33,415 nt of DNA from an uncultured Flavobacteriaceae bacterium. GTDB lineage: Bacteria > Bacteroidota > Bacteroidia > Flavobacteriales > Flavobacteriaceae. Of the stretch, positions 1 to 8,964 are shown piece after piece. A program made the translations under genes and the position numbers. Position 1 is the stretch's first letter. Each line of letters opens with the position of its first letter. The stretch spans positions 1 through 33,415 of the forward strand of contig CAJQNZ010000036.1 in the NCBI GenBank assembly GCA_905479835.1. Direction: 5' to 3'. A model generated the notes under the pieces. That model was given only the letters and a program-made list of their open reading frames with translations, was not told the DNA's origin and searched no databases.

Positions 1-2
1 TA

Positions 3-920
3 ACAGATAGTAATGGCGTTGTAATCACAAGTCCTTTTCCAGATAGTTTTAGCACCACAAGTCAGACAATTTCCGTGGCAGTCGAAAACCCTGTCAATAC
101 AACATGTATGGCAAGTGCCACAATAGATTTTATTGTACTTCCAACACCAGAATTTGATTTAGAAGAAGAAATATTAGTTTGTGAAAACTTATTGCCCTAT
201 TCAATTTCAGTTGAGAATCCAAATCAGAGTAATTATGATTATCAATGGTTCAATTCTTTAGGAGTAGAAATAGGAACAGATCAGACACTATCAATTGTGA
301 ATTCTGATGATCTGACAGCAGAAGGAGTAGATTACATTGTAATTGTAACCAATCCAATTACAATGTGTTCTAAATCAAAAATAATACTAGTAAAAGCATC
401 ATCTCTTGCAGCGATTACTGAAGATACTATTACCACAATTGAATTTGAAAGTCCAAGAAATTCTATAGAAATTAATACTAGTGAATTAGGAACAGGAGAT
501 TATGAATTTTCATTAAAACACGAGTATGATTTCCAGCCTTTTCAAGACGAACCTATTTTTACAGGCCTTCTAGGGGGAATATATACCTTGGTAATTAATG
601 ATAAGAATGGTTGTGGAGAAACAGAATTAACCATTGTACTACTAGATTATCCTAAATTTTTAACGCCCAATAATGATGGTCATAATGATACGTGGAAACT
701 TGTAGGAATAGAATCTACCAATTTTACAGTTTCACCGATACAGATATTTGATCGATTTGGAAAGGTTGTCGCAATCATAGACCCTAAAGGCTCTGGATGG
801 GATGGATACTATAACGGAACGGAACTCACTGCATCCGATTATTGGTTCAGATTGCAATTGACAAACTCTGAAGGAATAACAATTGATAAAAAAGGACATT
901 TTAGCCTTGTAAGAAGATAA
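3..920 (+). CDS. T9SS type B sorting domain protein (5' end cut by window)
   Basis: The frame is open from the window edge, so the true start lies outside; about 305 C-terminal residues are visible. The last 87 residues form a type B T9SS sorting domain (gliding motility-associated C-terminal, CHU_C-like). Its hallmarks are FLTPNNDGHNDTW, then QIFDRFGKVV, GWDGYYNG, ASDYWF and a GHFSLVRR end. By family knowledge this domain sends a protein across the outer membrane through the type IX system and leaves it on the surface or in the medium. Upstream are beta-rich segments with scattered Cys, like the Ig-like modules of the two following genes. It is 56 bases from the next T9SS gene on the same strand and may be co-transcribed with it. 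The protein's activity cannot be told from the visible part. Confidence 0.9.
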   Translation, partial: TDSNGVVITSPFPDSFSTTSQTISVAVENPVNTTCMASATIDFIVLPTPEFDLEEEILVCENLLPYSISVENPNQSNYDYQWFNSLGVEIGTDQTLSIVNSDDLTAEGVDYIVIVTNPITMCSKSKIILVKASSLAAITEDTITTIEFESPRNSIEINTSELGTGDYEFSLKHEYDFQPFQDEPIFTGLLGGIYTLVINDKNGCGETELTIVLLDYPKFLTPNNDGHNDTWKLVGIESTNFTVSPIQIFDRFGKVVAIIDPKGSGWDGYYNGTELTASDYWFRLQLTNSEGITIDKKGHFSLVRR

Positions 921-976
921 ACTAATTTTATATACAATACTCCATATTTAATATTTATTAAAATATTTAATTTGAC

Positions 977-3799
977 ATGAAGAGGTATTTATACTTACTG
1001 ATTATTTTTACTACGCTTAATTTATTTTCACAAGGTGAAGCGAATATTTGGTATTTTGGTGAAAATGCTGGATTGGATTTTAATAATTGCAAACCATTTG
1101 CAATTACCGATGGAGAATTAGACACAATTGAAGGTTGTTCATCCTTTTCAGATCCTAATGGAAATTTGTTGTTTTATTCTGATGGCACAACCGTATGGAA
1201 TAAAGAACATACAATCATGCCAAATGGAACTAATTTATTAGGTAATTCTTCTAGTTCACAATCGGCAATGATTATTCCAAAACCTGGCAGTAACAACATA
1301 TACTATCTTTTTACTGTAGGTGCAGAAGTGAATAATGGTGATTCAGAATCTGGATTTAATTACTACACTATTGATATAGAACTTGAAAATGGCCTAGGTG
1401 ATGTAACTGCAGGACCTATTGATTTATCCGAAGGAAAATCTGATGATTGGAGTGAAAAAATAGCAGCGGTTAAAGGTGCTGAAAGTGGGATTTTCTGGGT
1501 GCTTTCTTATGTAAAAGGTCAATTCTATTCTTATAAAATAACCACTGAAGGTGTCTCAACTTCACCGGTAAAATCATCTTTTTTTATAGCTACAGATAAA
1601 AGAGGTTATTTAAAAATTTCTCCTGACGGAACAAAAGTAGCCATTGCGCATCAAGCAGATGGCGCATTATATATATATGATTTTAACGATACAACAGGAC
1701 GTCTTTCCAACCAATTGTTATTACCATTATCAACAGAAGGAAATAAACCTTATGGAGTTGAATTTTCTGCCAATAGTGAAAAATTATATATTCATGCTTC
1801 TAATGATGCTTTTAATCCTATCTCTGATGAAAATCTTCCAGATCCTGAGCATATTTCAACATTATTTCAATTTGACGTTTCGCTTAATTCTGATACATCG
1901 ATAATAAATTCTAGAAAAATTATCCATGAAGGAAATTTATTTAGAGGCTCTCTTCAATTAGGTCCAGATAGAAAAATTTACAGATCCCTTTCACGTTCTT
2001 ATACTGAAGGTATTCCACTTCTAGGAGTTATTGAAAATCCTGAAAAAGACGGTGGAGATTGTAATTATAAACATGCTTCTGTGGGATTGCTTGGAAGATT
2101 ATCAACACAAGGCTTACCTCCTTTTATAGCATCAATTTTTTCTCAAGTTCAAATTATAGCAGAAGGATCAAGTGGAATCCAATCGAAGATTGATAATGGT
2201 GAAACATTAAATTTATGCATAGGTGATAACGTATCTATATATTCTGAATCTCTTTCTGGCTCAACAAAATACCGTTGGTATTTTAATGGAGGAACAACTC
2301 CTATTTCTACAGACCCTATATTACAACTAGATGAAATTACAATCGGTGAAAGTGGAAAATATAATTTGTCAGTCTTTCATACAGATTTATGTGGAAATTC
2401 AAATACATTGGAAGCAGAATTCAATGTCAACATACTAGATCTTCCCATAATAAAACCCAATGTTGATTTTAAAAATTGTGATGAAGATGAAAATTTAGAT
2501 GGTTTCACAGATTATAATTTAGAAGAGATTAATGAAATTATAATTCTCGGAGATACTTCTTTATCGGTAACTTGGTATCTTGATTTAAATGATGCTGATG
2601 AAAAAATAAACTCTATTGATCCTTTAAAATTTAATAATAAGACAGCGAATGTTGTATATGCCAGAGTAGAAAATTCTGCTGGATGTCATAGTGTTTCAAC
2701 TGTAAATCTTCAGGTATCCACAACAAGCTTTGACAACAACTATGTCGGAGAAAAAATTTATAGTTGCGATGATGACGGAAGTAATGATGGCTTTTATTTA
2801 TTTGACTTATCTCAAATTTCTAATAATATCCTAGACCAATTTCCAGATCCTGATTTAAGCGTACACTATTATAAAAGTAGTATTGAAGCACATCTTGAAA
2901 TAAATGAAATACCTAGTGATCAATTATATAAAAATGAAACAGCTTTTAATCAAACGCTATATGTGAGGGTTGAAAGCACTGTAAATGGTGATTGCTTTGG
3001 AATAGGTCCATATGTTGATTTAGCTGTTTATTTAATACCAGAATTTGAAGTAATTCCTGAAGCAATAATTTGTCTAAATATTTCCCCACAAACACAATTA
3101 GAAATTATAAATCCAAAGGGTAAATATGCATATAACTGGATTGGACCCAATGGATTTATGAGTAAGGAAGAAAATCCAATTGTAAATTCTGCAGGTGAAT
3201 ATGTTGTTACAGCAACACAACTTAATCCAAATGGAAGTTTTTGTACTTCTATAACTCAAACTGTTAATGTTATTGAATCTACTATTGCAACAATTAAACT
3301 TCAAGATATAACTATTACAGATTTATCAACAAATAATACAATTTTAATAGATCCATCAAATTTAGGTATTGGAGATTATGAATTTTCTCTTACTTCAGAG
3401 TTTGGACCTTTTCAAGATTCAACATTATTTGAAATGGTCGCTGCAGGAGATCATATATTATTTATAAAGGATAAAAATGAATGTGGAATTGCTACAATAA
3501 AAGTTTCTGTAATAGGTTTTCCAAATTATTTCACACCCAATAATGATGGTGTGAATGATACTTGGCAATTTATAGGTGCCAATCAGAATTATTATACTTC
3601 AGTTCTTGTAAAAATCTTTGATAGATTTGGTAAAATTATTACTGTTTTAGATGTTCAAAATAATAGTTGGGATGGAAATTACAATGGAAAACAACTCCCT
3701 GCTAGTGACTATTGGTTCACTGCAGAAGTGATGAATAAAGATGGAGAAATAAAAAATCGAAAAGGCCATTTTAGTTTAATAAGACGAAATAGAAATTAA
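977..3799 (+). CDS. T9SS type B secreted protein with propeller-like, Ig-like and acidic modules
   Basis: This 940-residue protein has an N-terminal signal peptide (MKRYLYLLIIFTTLNLFSQ). Residues about 20-390 look like a beta-propeller, opening with IWYFGENAGLDF and holding WD/PD40-like blades (LKISPDGTKVAIA, YGVEFSANSEKLYI). An Ig-like stretch follows (about 395-490). Next are two acidic modules starting at about residues 500 and 595 (CDEDENLDGFTDYNL and CDDDGSNDGFYLFDL), which could bind calcium. A further Ig-like domain (about 690-770) precedes the type B sorting domain over the last 90 residues (NYFTPNNDGVNDTW, IFDRFGK, WDGNYNG, GHFSLIRR). It is likely exported by T9SS and surface-attached or released; adhesion or glycan contact is a guess. 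It is a clear paralogue of the next gene, three bases downstream, so the two are probably one operon. Confidence 0.9.
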   Translation: MKRYLYLLIIFTTLNLFSQGEANIWYFGENAGLDFNNCKPFAITDGELDTIEGCSSFSDPNGNLLFYSDGTTVWNKEHTIMPNGTNLLGNSSSSQSAMIIPKPGSNNIYYLFTVGAEVNNGDSESGFNYYTIDIELENGLGDVTAGPIDLSEGKSDDWSEKIAAVKGAESGIFWVLSYVKGQFYSYKITTEGVSTSPVKSSFFIATDKRGYLKISPDGTKVAIAHQADGALYIYDFNDTTGRLSNQLLLPLSTEGNKPYGVEFSANSEKLYIHASNDAFNPISDENLPDPEHISTLFQFDVSLNSDTSIINSRKIIHEGNLFRGSLQLGPDRKIYRSLSRSYTEGIPLLGVIENPEKDGGDCNYKHASVGLLGRLSTQGLPPFIASIFSQVQIIAEGSSGIQSKIDNGETLNLCIGDNVSIYSESLSGSTKYRWYFNGGTTPISTDPILQLDEITIGESGKYNLSVFHTDLCGNSNTLEAEFNVNILDLPIIKPNVDFKNCDEDENLDGFTDYNLEEINEIIILGDTSLSVTWYLDLNDADEKINSIDPLKFNNKTANVVYARVENSAGCHSVSTVNLQVSTTSFDNNYVGEKIYSCDDDGSNDGFYLFDLSQISNNILDQFPDPDLSVHYYKSSIEAHLEINEIPSDQLYKNETAFNQTLYVRVESTVNGDCFGIGPYVDLAVYLIPEFEVIPEAIICLNISPQTQLEIINPKGKYAYNWIGPNGFMSKEENPIVNSAGEYVVTATQLNPNGSFCTSITQTVNVIESTIATIKLQDITITDLSTNNTILIDPSNLGIGDYEFSLTSEFGPFQDSTLFEMVAAGDHILFIKDKNECGIATIKVSVIGFPNYFTPNNDGVNDTWQFIGANQNYYTSVLVKIFDRFGKIITVLDVQNNSWDGNYNGKQLPASDYWFTAEVMNKDGEIKNRKGHFSLIRRNRN

Positions 3800-3802
3800 G
3801 AA

Positions 3803-6223
3803 ATGAAAAAGTTGATTTTAATATTGTTTCTTACTGTTTATATCAGTTCATTTTCTCAAAAACATGCAGCGCATTGGTATTTTGGTGGATATGCAGGAAT
3901 TGACTTTAGCACAGGAAGTCCAGTATCATTAACTGATAGTGAAATGTTTACTAATGAAGGTTGTGCTACCATTTCTGATTATAATGGGAACTTATTATTT
4001 TATACTGATGGAATAACAGTGTGGAATAAAAATCATATAATAATGCCAAACGGGAACGATCTAAATGGACATTTCTCAAGTACCAATTCGGCAATTATCG
4101 TTCCAAAACCCGGAGATACAAACAAGTATTATATATTCACTGTTGATGATTTAGGAGGTATAAATGGTCTCCAATACTCAGAAGTTGACATGCTCCTCAA
4201 TAGTGGATTGGGAAATATTACTGCAACAAAAAATATAAAACTATACACTCCTACTTTAGAAAAAATCACAGCAGTAAAGCACCAAAACGATACAGATTGG
4301 TGGGTGATTTCTCATAAATGGAATAGCAGTGAATTTGTTGCTCATCTTGTAACAAATACTGGAGTTTCTTCACCAATTATTTCCTCTGTAGGAATTAATG
4401 TTACAGGAGATAGTAAAAATACTATAGGTAATATGAAACTTTCTCCAAATGGAAAGATGTTGGCTATCGCTCATAGTTATCAAAATAATAAAGTAGAACT
4501 ACTAAATTTCAATGATGTAACTGGTCAATTGTCAAGCCCTATTGAATTAACTGGATTTGATGGTCGTTTTGGTGTTTATGGCGTTGAATTTTCTCCAGAT
4601 AATAAATTATTATATGTTGCTGATTCTGGTGGAACTATCTACCAATATCAAACAAACCTTGGTAACTCTATAGATATAATTAATTCTAAAACAGAAATTG
4701 CCAATTCAATAAATGGTTTAGGCGCCATTCAACTTGCTCCTGACGGAAAAATATATACTGCTAGAGAGAATAGTGTTTTTCTTGGTGCAATCACAGATCC
4801 AAATTCTATAGGCACAGCTAGTAATTATCAAATAGATTTTTTTAGCCTTAATAATCGTAGGTCAAAACTAGGCCTTCCTCCGTTTATCCAATCTTTTTTT
4901 TGGAAAGCAGTTGTAGTCGAATCAATTTGTTTTGGCGAAAATACTCAATTCACAATATCAGATCCAGAAACTTCACATGTTTGGAATTTTGACGATCCTG
5001 GTTCTGGCTTAAATAATACTTCAACTTTAGTTAATCCTACACATATATTTACCTCTTCTGGCACTTATAATGTAGAAGTTGAAGTAACTAATATACTAGG
5101 AGAAGTAGCTACAACAATAGTTAATGTTGTAATATCAGAAACTCCTATAGCCTATAAACCTATTGATTATGTTATATGCGAAAGTGATTTAGAAGAAAAT
5201 ATACATGATGGAATTACCGACTCTTTTATGCTCAATAGTAAAGATTCTGAAATTTTGGGAACTCAAGATCAATCAATTTTTGATGTTTTATATTATGAAG
5301 ATCCACTGCACACAATTCTCATAGATAAAAATATTAATTATAAAAATATTCAAGCATTTAATCAAACTATTTATGCTAAAGCATATAACAATCAGAATGA
5401 TACCTGCATAGATACAGTTGAATTTCAATTGATTATAAATGATTTGCCGGATTTTGAAGTTGAAAAAGAATTCGTTATCTGTAGTAATATTCTACCATCA
5501 GAATTAAGTGTACAGAATCCACAAGAAAATTATACTTATGAATGGAGACTGGAAGATGGAACATTATATTCTAATTCTGAATCTATATTATTTTCTGATG
5601 TTGATTTCATACCAACGGAAGGCTTAACTTTTTATGTTACTGCTATAAATCCTATCACATTATGTGAAATAACAAAATCTGTATTAGTAAGAAAATTTGA
5701 TTTTTATCCTTTTACAATAGATGCTATTTCAATCACAGATTTATCTGAAAATAACATCATTCAAATAAACTCCGATGAAACCTCTTATAATTTAGACGAA
5801 TATGTTTTTGGGATAGATAGCCCTTATAATAATAGTATTCAATACCAAAGTAATCCAATTTTTGAAAATGTAATTCCTGGTATCAGAAAATTATACATCA
5901 AAGATATATTCAACTGTCAAGAGTTTGAATTTGAAATTCCAATTATTGGTTTTCAAAAATTCTTTACTCCCAACAATGATGGCTATAATGATTCTTGGCA
6001 AATTCTTGGTGTTAATGAAAATTTCTACAATACTTCTATCATTAAAATATATGATCGATTTGGAAAATTAATTGCCAATATAGATCCTAAAAATAATGGT
6101 TGGGATGGAACTTATAATGGTGCTGAACTACCTGCATCTGATTATTGGTTTACAGTAAAACTTATTGATCAAGAAGGAAATACTCGCAATTCAAAAGGTC
6201 ATTTTAGCTTGATAAGAAGATAA
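3803..6223 (+). CDS. T9SS type B secreted protein with propeller-like and PKD domains
   Basis: This 806-residue paralogue of the preceding gene has a signal peptide (MKKLILILFLTVYISSFSQ) and a propeller-like region at about 20-360 (HWYFGGYAGIDF, MKLSPNGKMLAIAHS, YGVEFSPDNKLLYVADSG, IQLAPDGKIYTA). A PKD domain at about 370-445 (HVWNFDDPGSG, then NPTHIFTSSGTYNVEVEV) replaces the Ig-like domain of its neighbour. One acidic module begins near residue 458 (CESDLEENIHDGITDSF). The C-terminal 85-90 residues are a type B sorting domain (FFTPNNDGYNDSW, IYDRFGKLI, GWDGTYNG, ASDYWF, GHFSLIRR). The spacing of three bases to the upstream gene suggests translational coupling. The gene ends only seven bases from the convergent flippase gene, and I see no strong terminator between them. 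Its specific ligand or activity is unknown. Confidence 0.9.
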   Translation: MKKLILILFLTVYISSFSQKHAAHWYFGGYAGIDFSTGSPVSLTDSEMFTNEGCATISDYNGNLLFYTDGITVWNKNHIIMPNGNDLNGHFSSTNSAIIVPKPGDTNKYYIFTVDDLGGINGLQYSEVDMLLNSGLGNITATKNIKLYTPTLEKITAVKHQNDTDWWVISHKWNSSEFVAHLVTNTGVSSPIISSVGINVTGDSKNTIGNMKLSPNGKMLAIAHSYQNNKVELLNFNDVTGQLSSPIELTGFDGRFGVYGVEFSPDNKLLYVADSGGTIYQYQTNLGNSIDIINSKTEIANSINGLGAIQLAPDGKIYTARENSVFLGAITDPNSIGTASNYQIDFFSLNNRRSKLGLPPFIQSFFWKAVVVESICFGENTQFTISDPETSHVWNFDDPGSGLNNTSTLVNPTHIFTSSGTYNVEVEVTNILGEVATTIVNVVISETPIAYKPIDYVICESDLEENIHDGITDSFMLNSKDSEILGTQDQSIFDVLYYEDPLHTILIDKNINYKNIQAFNQTIYAKAYNNQNDTCIDTVEFQLIINDLPDFEVEKEFVICSNILPSELSVQNPQENYTYEWRLEDGTLYSNSESILFSDVDFIPTEGLTFYVTAINPITLCEITKSVLVRKFDFYPFTIDAISITDLSENNIIQINSDETSYNLDEYVFGIDSPYNNSIQYQSNPIFENVIPGIRKLYIKDIFNCQEFEFEIPIIGFQKFFTPNNDGYNDSWQILGVNENFYNTSIIKIYDRFGKLIANIDPKNNGWDGTYNGAELPASDYWFTVKLIDQEGNTRNSKGHFSLIRR

Positions 6224-6230
6224 GTGTCTA

Positions 6231-7685
6231 TTAAAATTTGACAAACTTATAAATCAAATCATTGATGTCTTTTGAAATATTCATTTTGACAGCGAGAAAA
6301 AGATATAAAAACGTTAAAAAAGCACTCTTCAGAATTATATTTATAATTGGATGAAAAGAAAAATTCCAAAAATAAAACACTCCAAATAAAACCAAAATAA
6401 GAACTAGTGAACTTATTGTTTTACCAGTTGTAGGTAGTATTCCAAATTTCTTTTTTACATACCATAACTTTATACAATTAAATATAAAAACAACTAGTAA
6501 GGTTGAGATTGCTGCTCCATTCATTCCATACGCATCAATCAACCAATCATTTAAAAAATATACTGAAAGTGCCATTGCAATTCCGTAAGGCAATAAGATT
6601 TTATAATATTTTGAATTGGAAATTATTGCGCCATTATTCCCTAAAAACATGGTAAACAACTTGGCAAAAGAAATCATTAAAACTACCATAACTCCTTGTG
6701 AATAATCAGTTGGGAGTAACAAATACAGTTGCTGTAAGTTTACATTAATAAGTAAAAAAATCAATCCACATATAAGCAAGAGATTTATAGAACTTCGCTT
6801 ATACAATGAAACTACTTCTTCACTATTATTCTCATTAATTGCTCTCGCAGTAAGTGGTTGTAAAATATGACTCATTGCTCTTCCTGGAGCCTCAATAACA
6901 GAAGCAATATATACACCTACTCCATAAAATGCAGCCAATTCAATTGCTTTCTTTTGCGGTATCATAAATTTATCTATATCTAATAAAATAGCGCCAGCAG
7001 AACCTGCTAAAATGATATATAATGAATACTTTAATACTTCTGAAAAATTGAATGGAAATTCGAATGTGAATTTTGGACTATATAATTTCAAAGCATAGAG
7101 CATCATTATGATCATTCTTACAAAATATGCAGCAGTAAGAATATAAATAAATTGTTGTGCATTTATAATTTTAAGAGAAACCAAAACTAATAATAACATT
7201 ACAAGGACTCTAGTAAACAATTCTTTAATAACATTCCCAAAAACAGATTGCATCTGAACTCTAGCCCAGGCATAAAATATTTCAAAATATGCCGTAGCAA
7301 CCGCAACAAGAAAGATTACAAAAGTATAATTTTTAATAATTGGGTTTTCTATAGATAAATAAGAACTTATTTGCTCATAAAATATATTCCCGATAATCGC
7401 AACAGGAATTGCAATGCATAAAGGCAATAATAAAGACGAACTTAAGAATTTATCTTTTTCGATTTTGGTTGTGTATGAAGAATAGAATTTTATAATAGAA
7501 TATTGAACTCCAAAGGCAGTCAATGGCATTAAAATATTGGCTGTAGAAAGCAAATAAGTGACTAGACCATAATATTCATCTGTTAAAAATCGAGTATATA
7601 AGAATAAGGCATTGATCCCTCCTATCGCAAATGCAACATAAATGATAACTGTATTCCGAAAAGATTGTTTTAGTACAATTCCCAA
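6231..7685 (-). CDS. Wzx-type polysaccharide flippase (MATE/MOP superfamily)
   Basis: This 484-residue, strongly hydrophobic protein has about 12-14 predicted membrane helices spread evenly along its length. That is the size and pattern of the polysaccharide biosynthesis/oligosaccharide flippase family, which moves undecaprenyl-linked glycan units across the inner membrane. The N-terminus (VLKQSFRNTVIIYVAFAIGGINALFL) runs straight into the first helix, and the GRAMSHILQPLTARAI segment is of a type common in these flippases. It is the last gene of a minus-strand operon, 19 bases after a GT4 glycosyltransferase, which supports a role in exporting the glycan those enzymes build. No polymerase (Wzy) or ligase gene is in the window. 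The assignment rests on topology and context, not on a catalytic motif. Confidence 0.85.
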   Translation of the reverse strand: MGIVLKQSFRNTVIIYVAFAIGGINALFLYTRFLTDEYYGLVTYLLSTANILMPLTAFGVQYSIIKFYSSYTTKIEKDKFLSSSLLLPLCIAIPVAIIGNIFYEQISSYLSIENPIIKNYTFVIFLVAVATAYFEIFYAWARVQMQSVFGNVIKELFTRVLVMLLLVLVSLKIINAQQFIYILTAAYFVRMIIMMLYALKLYSPKFTFEFPFNFSEVLKYSLYIILAGSAGAILLDIDKFMIPQKKAIELAAFYGVGVYIASVIEAPGRAMSHILQPLTARAINENNSEEVVSLYKRSSINLLLICGLIFLLINVNLQQLYLLLPTDYSQGVMVVLMISFAKLFTMFLGNNGAIISNSKYYKILLPYGIAMALSVYFLNDWLIDAYGMNGAAISTLLVVFIFNCIKLWYVKKKFGILPTTGKTISSLVLILVLFGVFYFWNFSFHPIINIILKSAFLTFLYLFLAVKMNISKDINDLIYKFVKF

Positions 7686-7704
7686 TTTCTACTGTTATTT
7701 AATA

Positions 7705-8964
7705 TTATAGACTTTTAATGATATCACTTATTTTTTTGGTCAAACTTTTTCTTTGATATTGCTCAATATTCATTGAATTCACAATAAGACTTTTTTCTTT
7801 ATACAGCCTGTAAAATTCTAAAATTGATGATCTTAAACTTGCTTCATCGTTAAAATCTACTACAATTCCAGCATTAGTATTATTTAAAATTTCTGATAAA
7901 TCTCCATCTGTAGGTCCTATCGCTAATATAGGTCGATGTGCATTCAAATATTCAAATATCTTTCCTGTAATAATACCTTTTGCACTAGGAACATCGTTTA
8001 TAGCAAGCAATAATACTTGTGAAGAACGCTGATGATGTAAAACTTCGGAGTGAGGTAAATAGTCAATTCTATTTAAATTATCTGTTAAATCCCTCTTTTC
8101 TATTTCACTTATACAAGCATCCGAAACTTTTCCAATCAATTTAATCTCCACATCTTTTTTAAATTCATCATTTTCTCCAACTATTTCAGATACTACTTTC
8201 CAAAAAGTTTTTGGATTACGATCATCATTCATCATTCCGATATGTGTAATTGAAAAATTCTCATCCAAAATTTGTTCAGAATATTGATTTTCAGCATCAT
8301 ATCCATTGGTAACAACATGAATTTTTTCAGCAAATGACTTATAGTTTTCTTTCATTGTATTTGCTACAACTATTACTGAATCAGAGTTACGTAAAACTTC
8401 TTTTTCAAGTCTAGTATGTTTTCGAATTGCTCTTTTAGTCAATGGAAGTTGGTGAAAATAATCTATATCAGTCCAAGGATCTCTAAAATCAGAAATCCAT
8501 TTAATAGCATGTTTTTTCTTCAATTCCATTCCTATCATATGCATACTATGTGGTGGACCAGTTGAAATAATAACATCAATTTTATGTTCTTTTAAATAGT
8601 TTGAAAGAAATTTTACAGAAGGTTTTATCCAATATTTTCGAGCATCAGGAATAAAATAATTTGCACGAATATAGTGTGTTATTTTGCCAATTAAAGAAGG
8701 ATTAGAATTTAAAAACCCTGCGCTCGTCCCTTTTTTTTTGCCCAATAAATTATTAGGTTCCCAAATCGGTTGACGCAAAATCTCAATACCTCTAGGAATT
8801 TCATTTTCAAGATTTTTATCTTCTAGAGCATACGAAGGATTTTCAACAGTATATACAACAGGTTCAATACCAAAGTCTCTAAAGTATTTTACAAATTTCA
8901 ACCAACGCTGAACTCCACTTCCTCCTGCTGGAGGCCAATAATATGTTAAGACAAGTACCTTCAA
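7705..8964 (-). CDS. GT4-family glycosyltransferase
   Basis: The 419-residue protein has the two-Rossmann (GT-B) layout. The N-terminal acceptor domain opens with MKVLVLTYYWPPAGGSGVQR, where the GG-G loop follows the first beta strand. The C-terminal donor domain includes FEYLNAHRPILAIGPTDGDL, the region that normally contacts the nucleotide-sugar phosphates in GT4 retaining enzymes. It probably adds one sugar to a lipid-linked cell-surface glycan at the cytoplasmic face of the inner membrane; sugar and linkage cannot be read. Its start overlaps the end of the upstream GT4 gene by four bases (ATGA), a sign of translational coupling. A nine-base A tract (8731-8739, T on the plus strand) encodes the GKKKG stretch near residue 76. 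Confidence 0.88.
   Translation of the reverse strand: MKVLVLTYYWPPAGGSGVQRWLKFVKYFRDFGIEPVVYTVENPSYALEDKNLENEIPRGIEILRQPIWEPNNLLGKKKGTSAGFLNSNPSLIGKITHYIRANYFIPDARKYWIKPSVKFLSNYLKEHKIDVIISTGPPHSMHMIGMELKKKHAIKWISDFRDPWTDIDYFHQLPLTKRAIRKHTRLEKEVLRNSDSVIVVANTMKENYKSFAEKIHVVTNGYDAENQYSEQILDENFSITHIGMMNDDRNPKTFWKVVSEIVGENDEFKKDVEIKLIGKVSDACISEIEKRDLTDNLNRIDYLPHSEVLHHQRSSQVLLLAINDVPSAKGIITGKIFEYLNAHRPILAIGPTDGDLSEILNNTNAGIVVDFNDEASLRSSILEFYRLYKEKSLIVNSMNIEQYQRKSLTKKISDIIKSL

Noticed and set aside
950-967. AT-only hairpin before the T9SS gene at 977
   Set aside because: AATATTT/AAATATT arms in a purely A/T stretch are expected by chance and would be unstable.
6200-6260. Terminator between the T9SS gene and the flippase gene
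   Set aside because: Only short, imperfect complementarity is seen (GTGTC against GACA), with no T tract after a stem.
8731-8739. A9 tract in a glycosyltransferase gene as a phase-variation switch
   Set aside because: Similar nine-base A or T runs occur in at least two unrelated genes here (16896-16904 in the GNAT-like gene, and near 23058 in the GH3 fusion). The genome is AT-rich, so one tract is not evidence of a switch without strain data.
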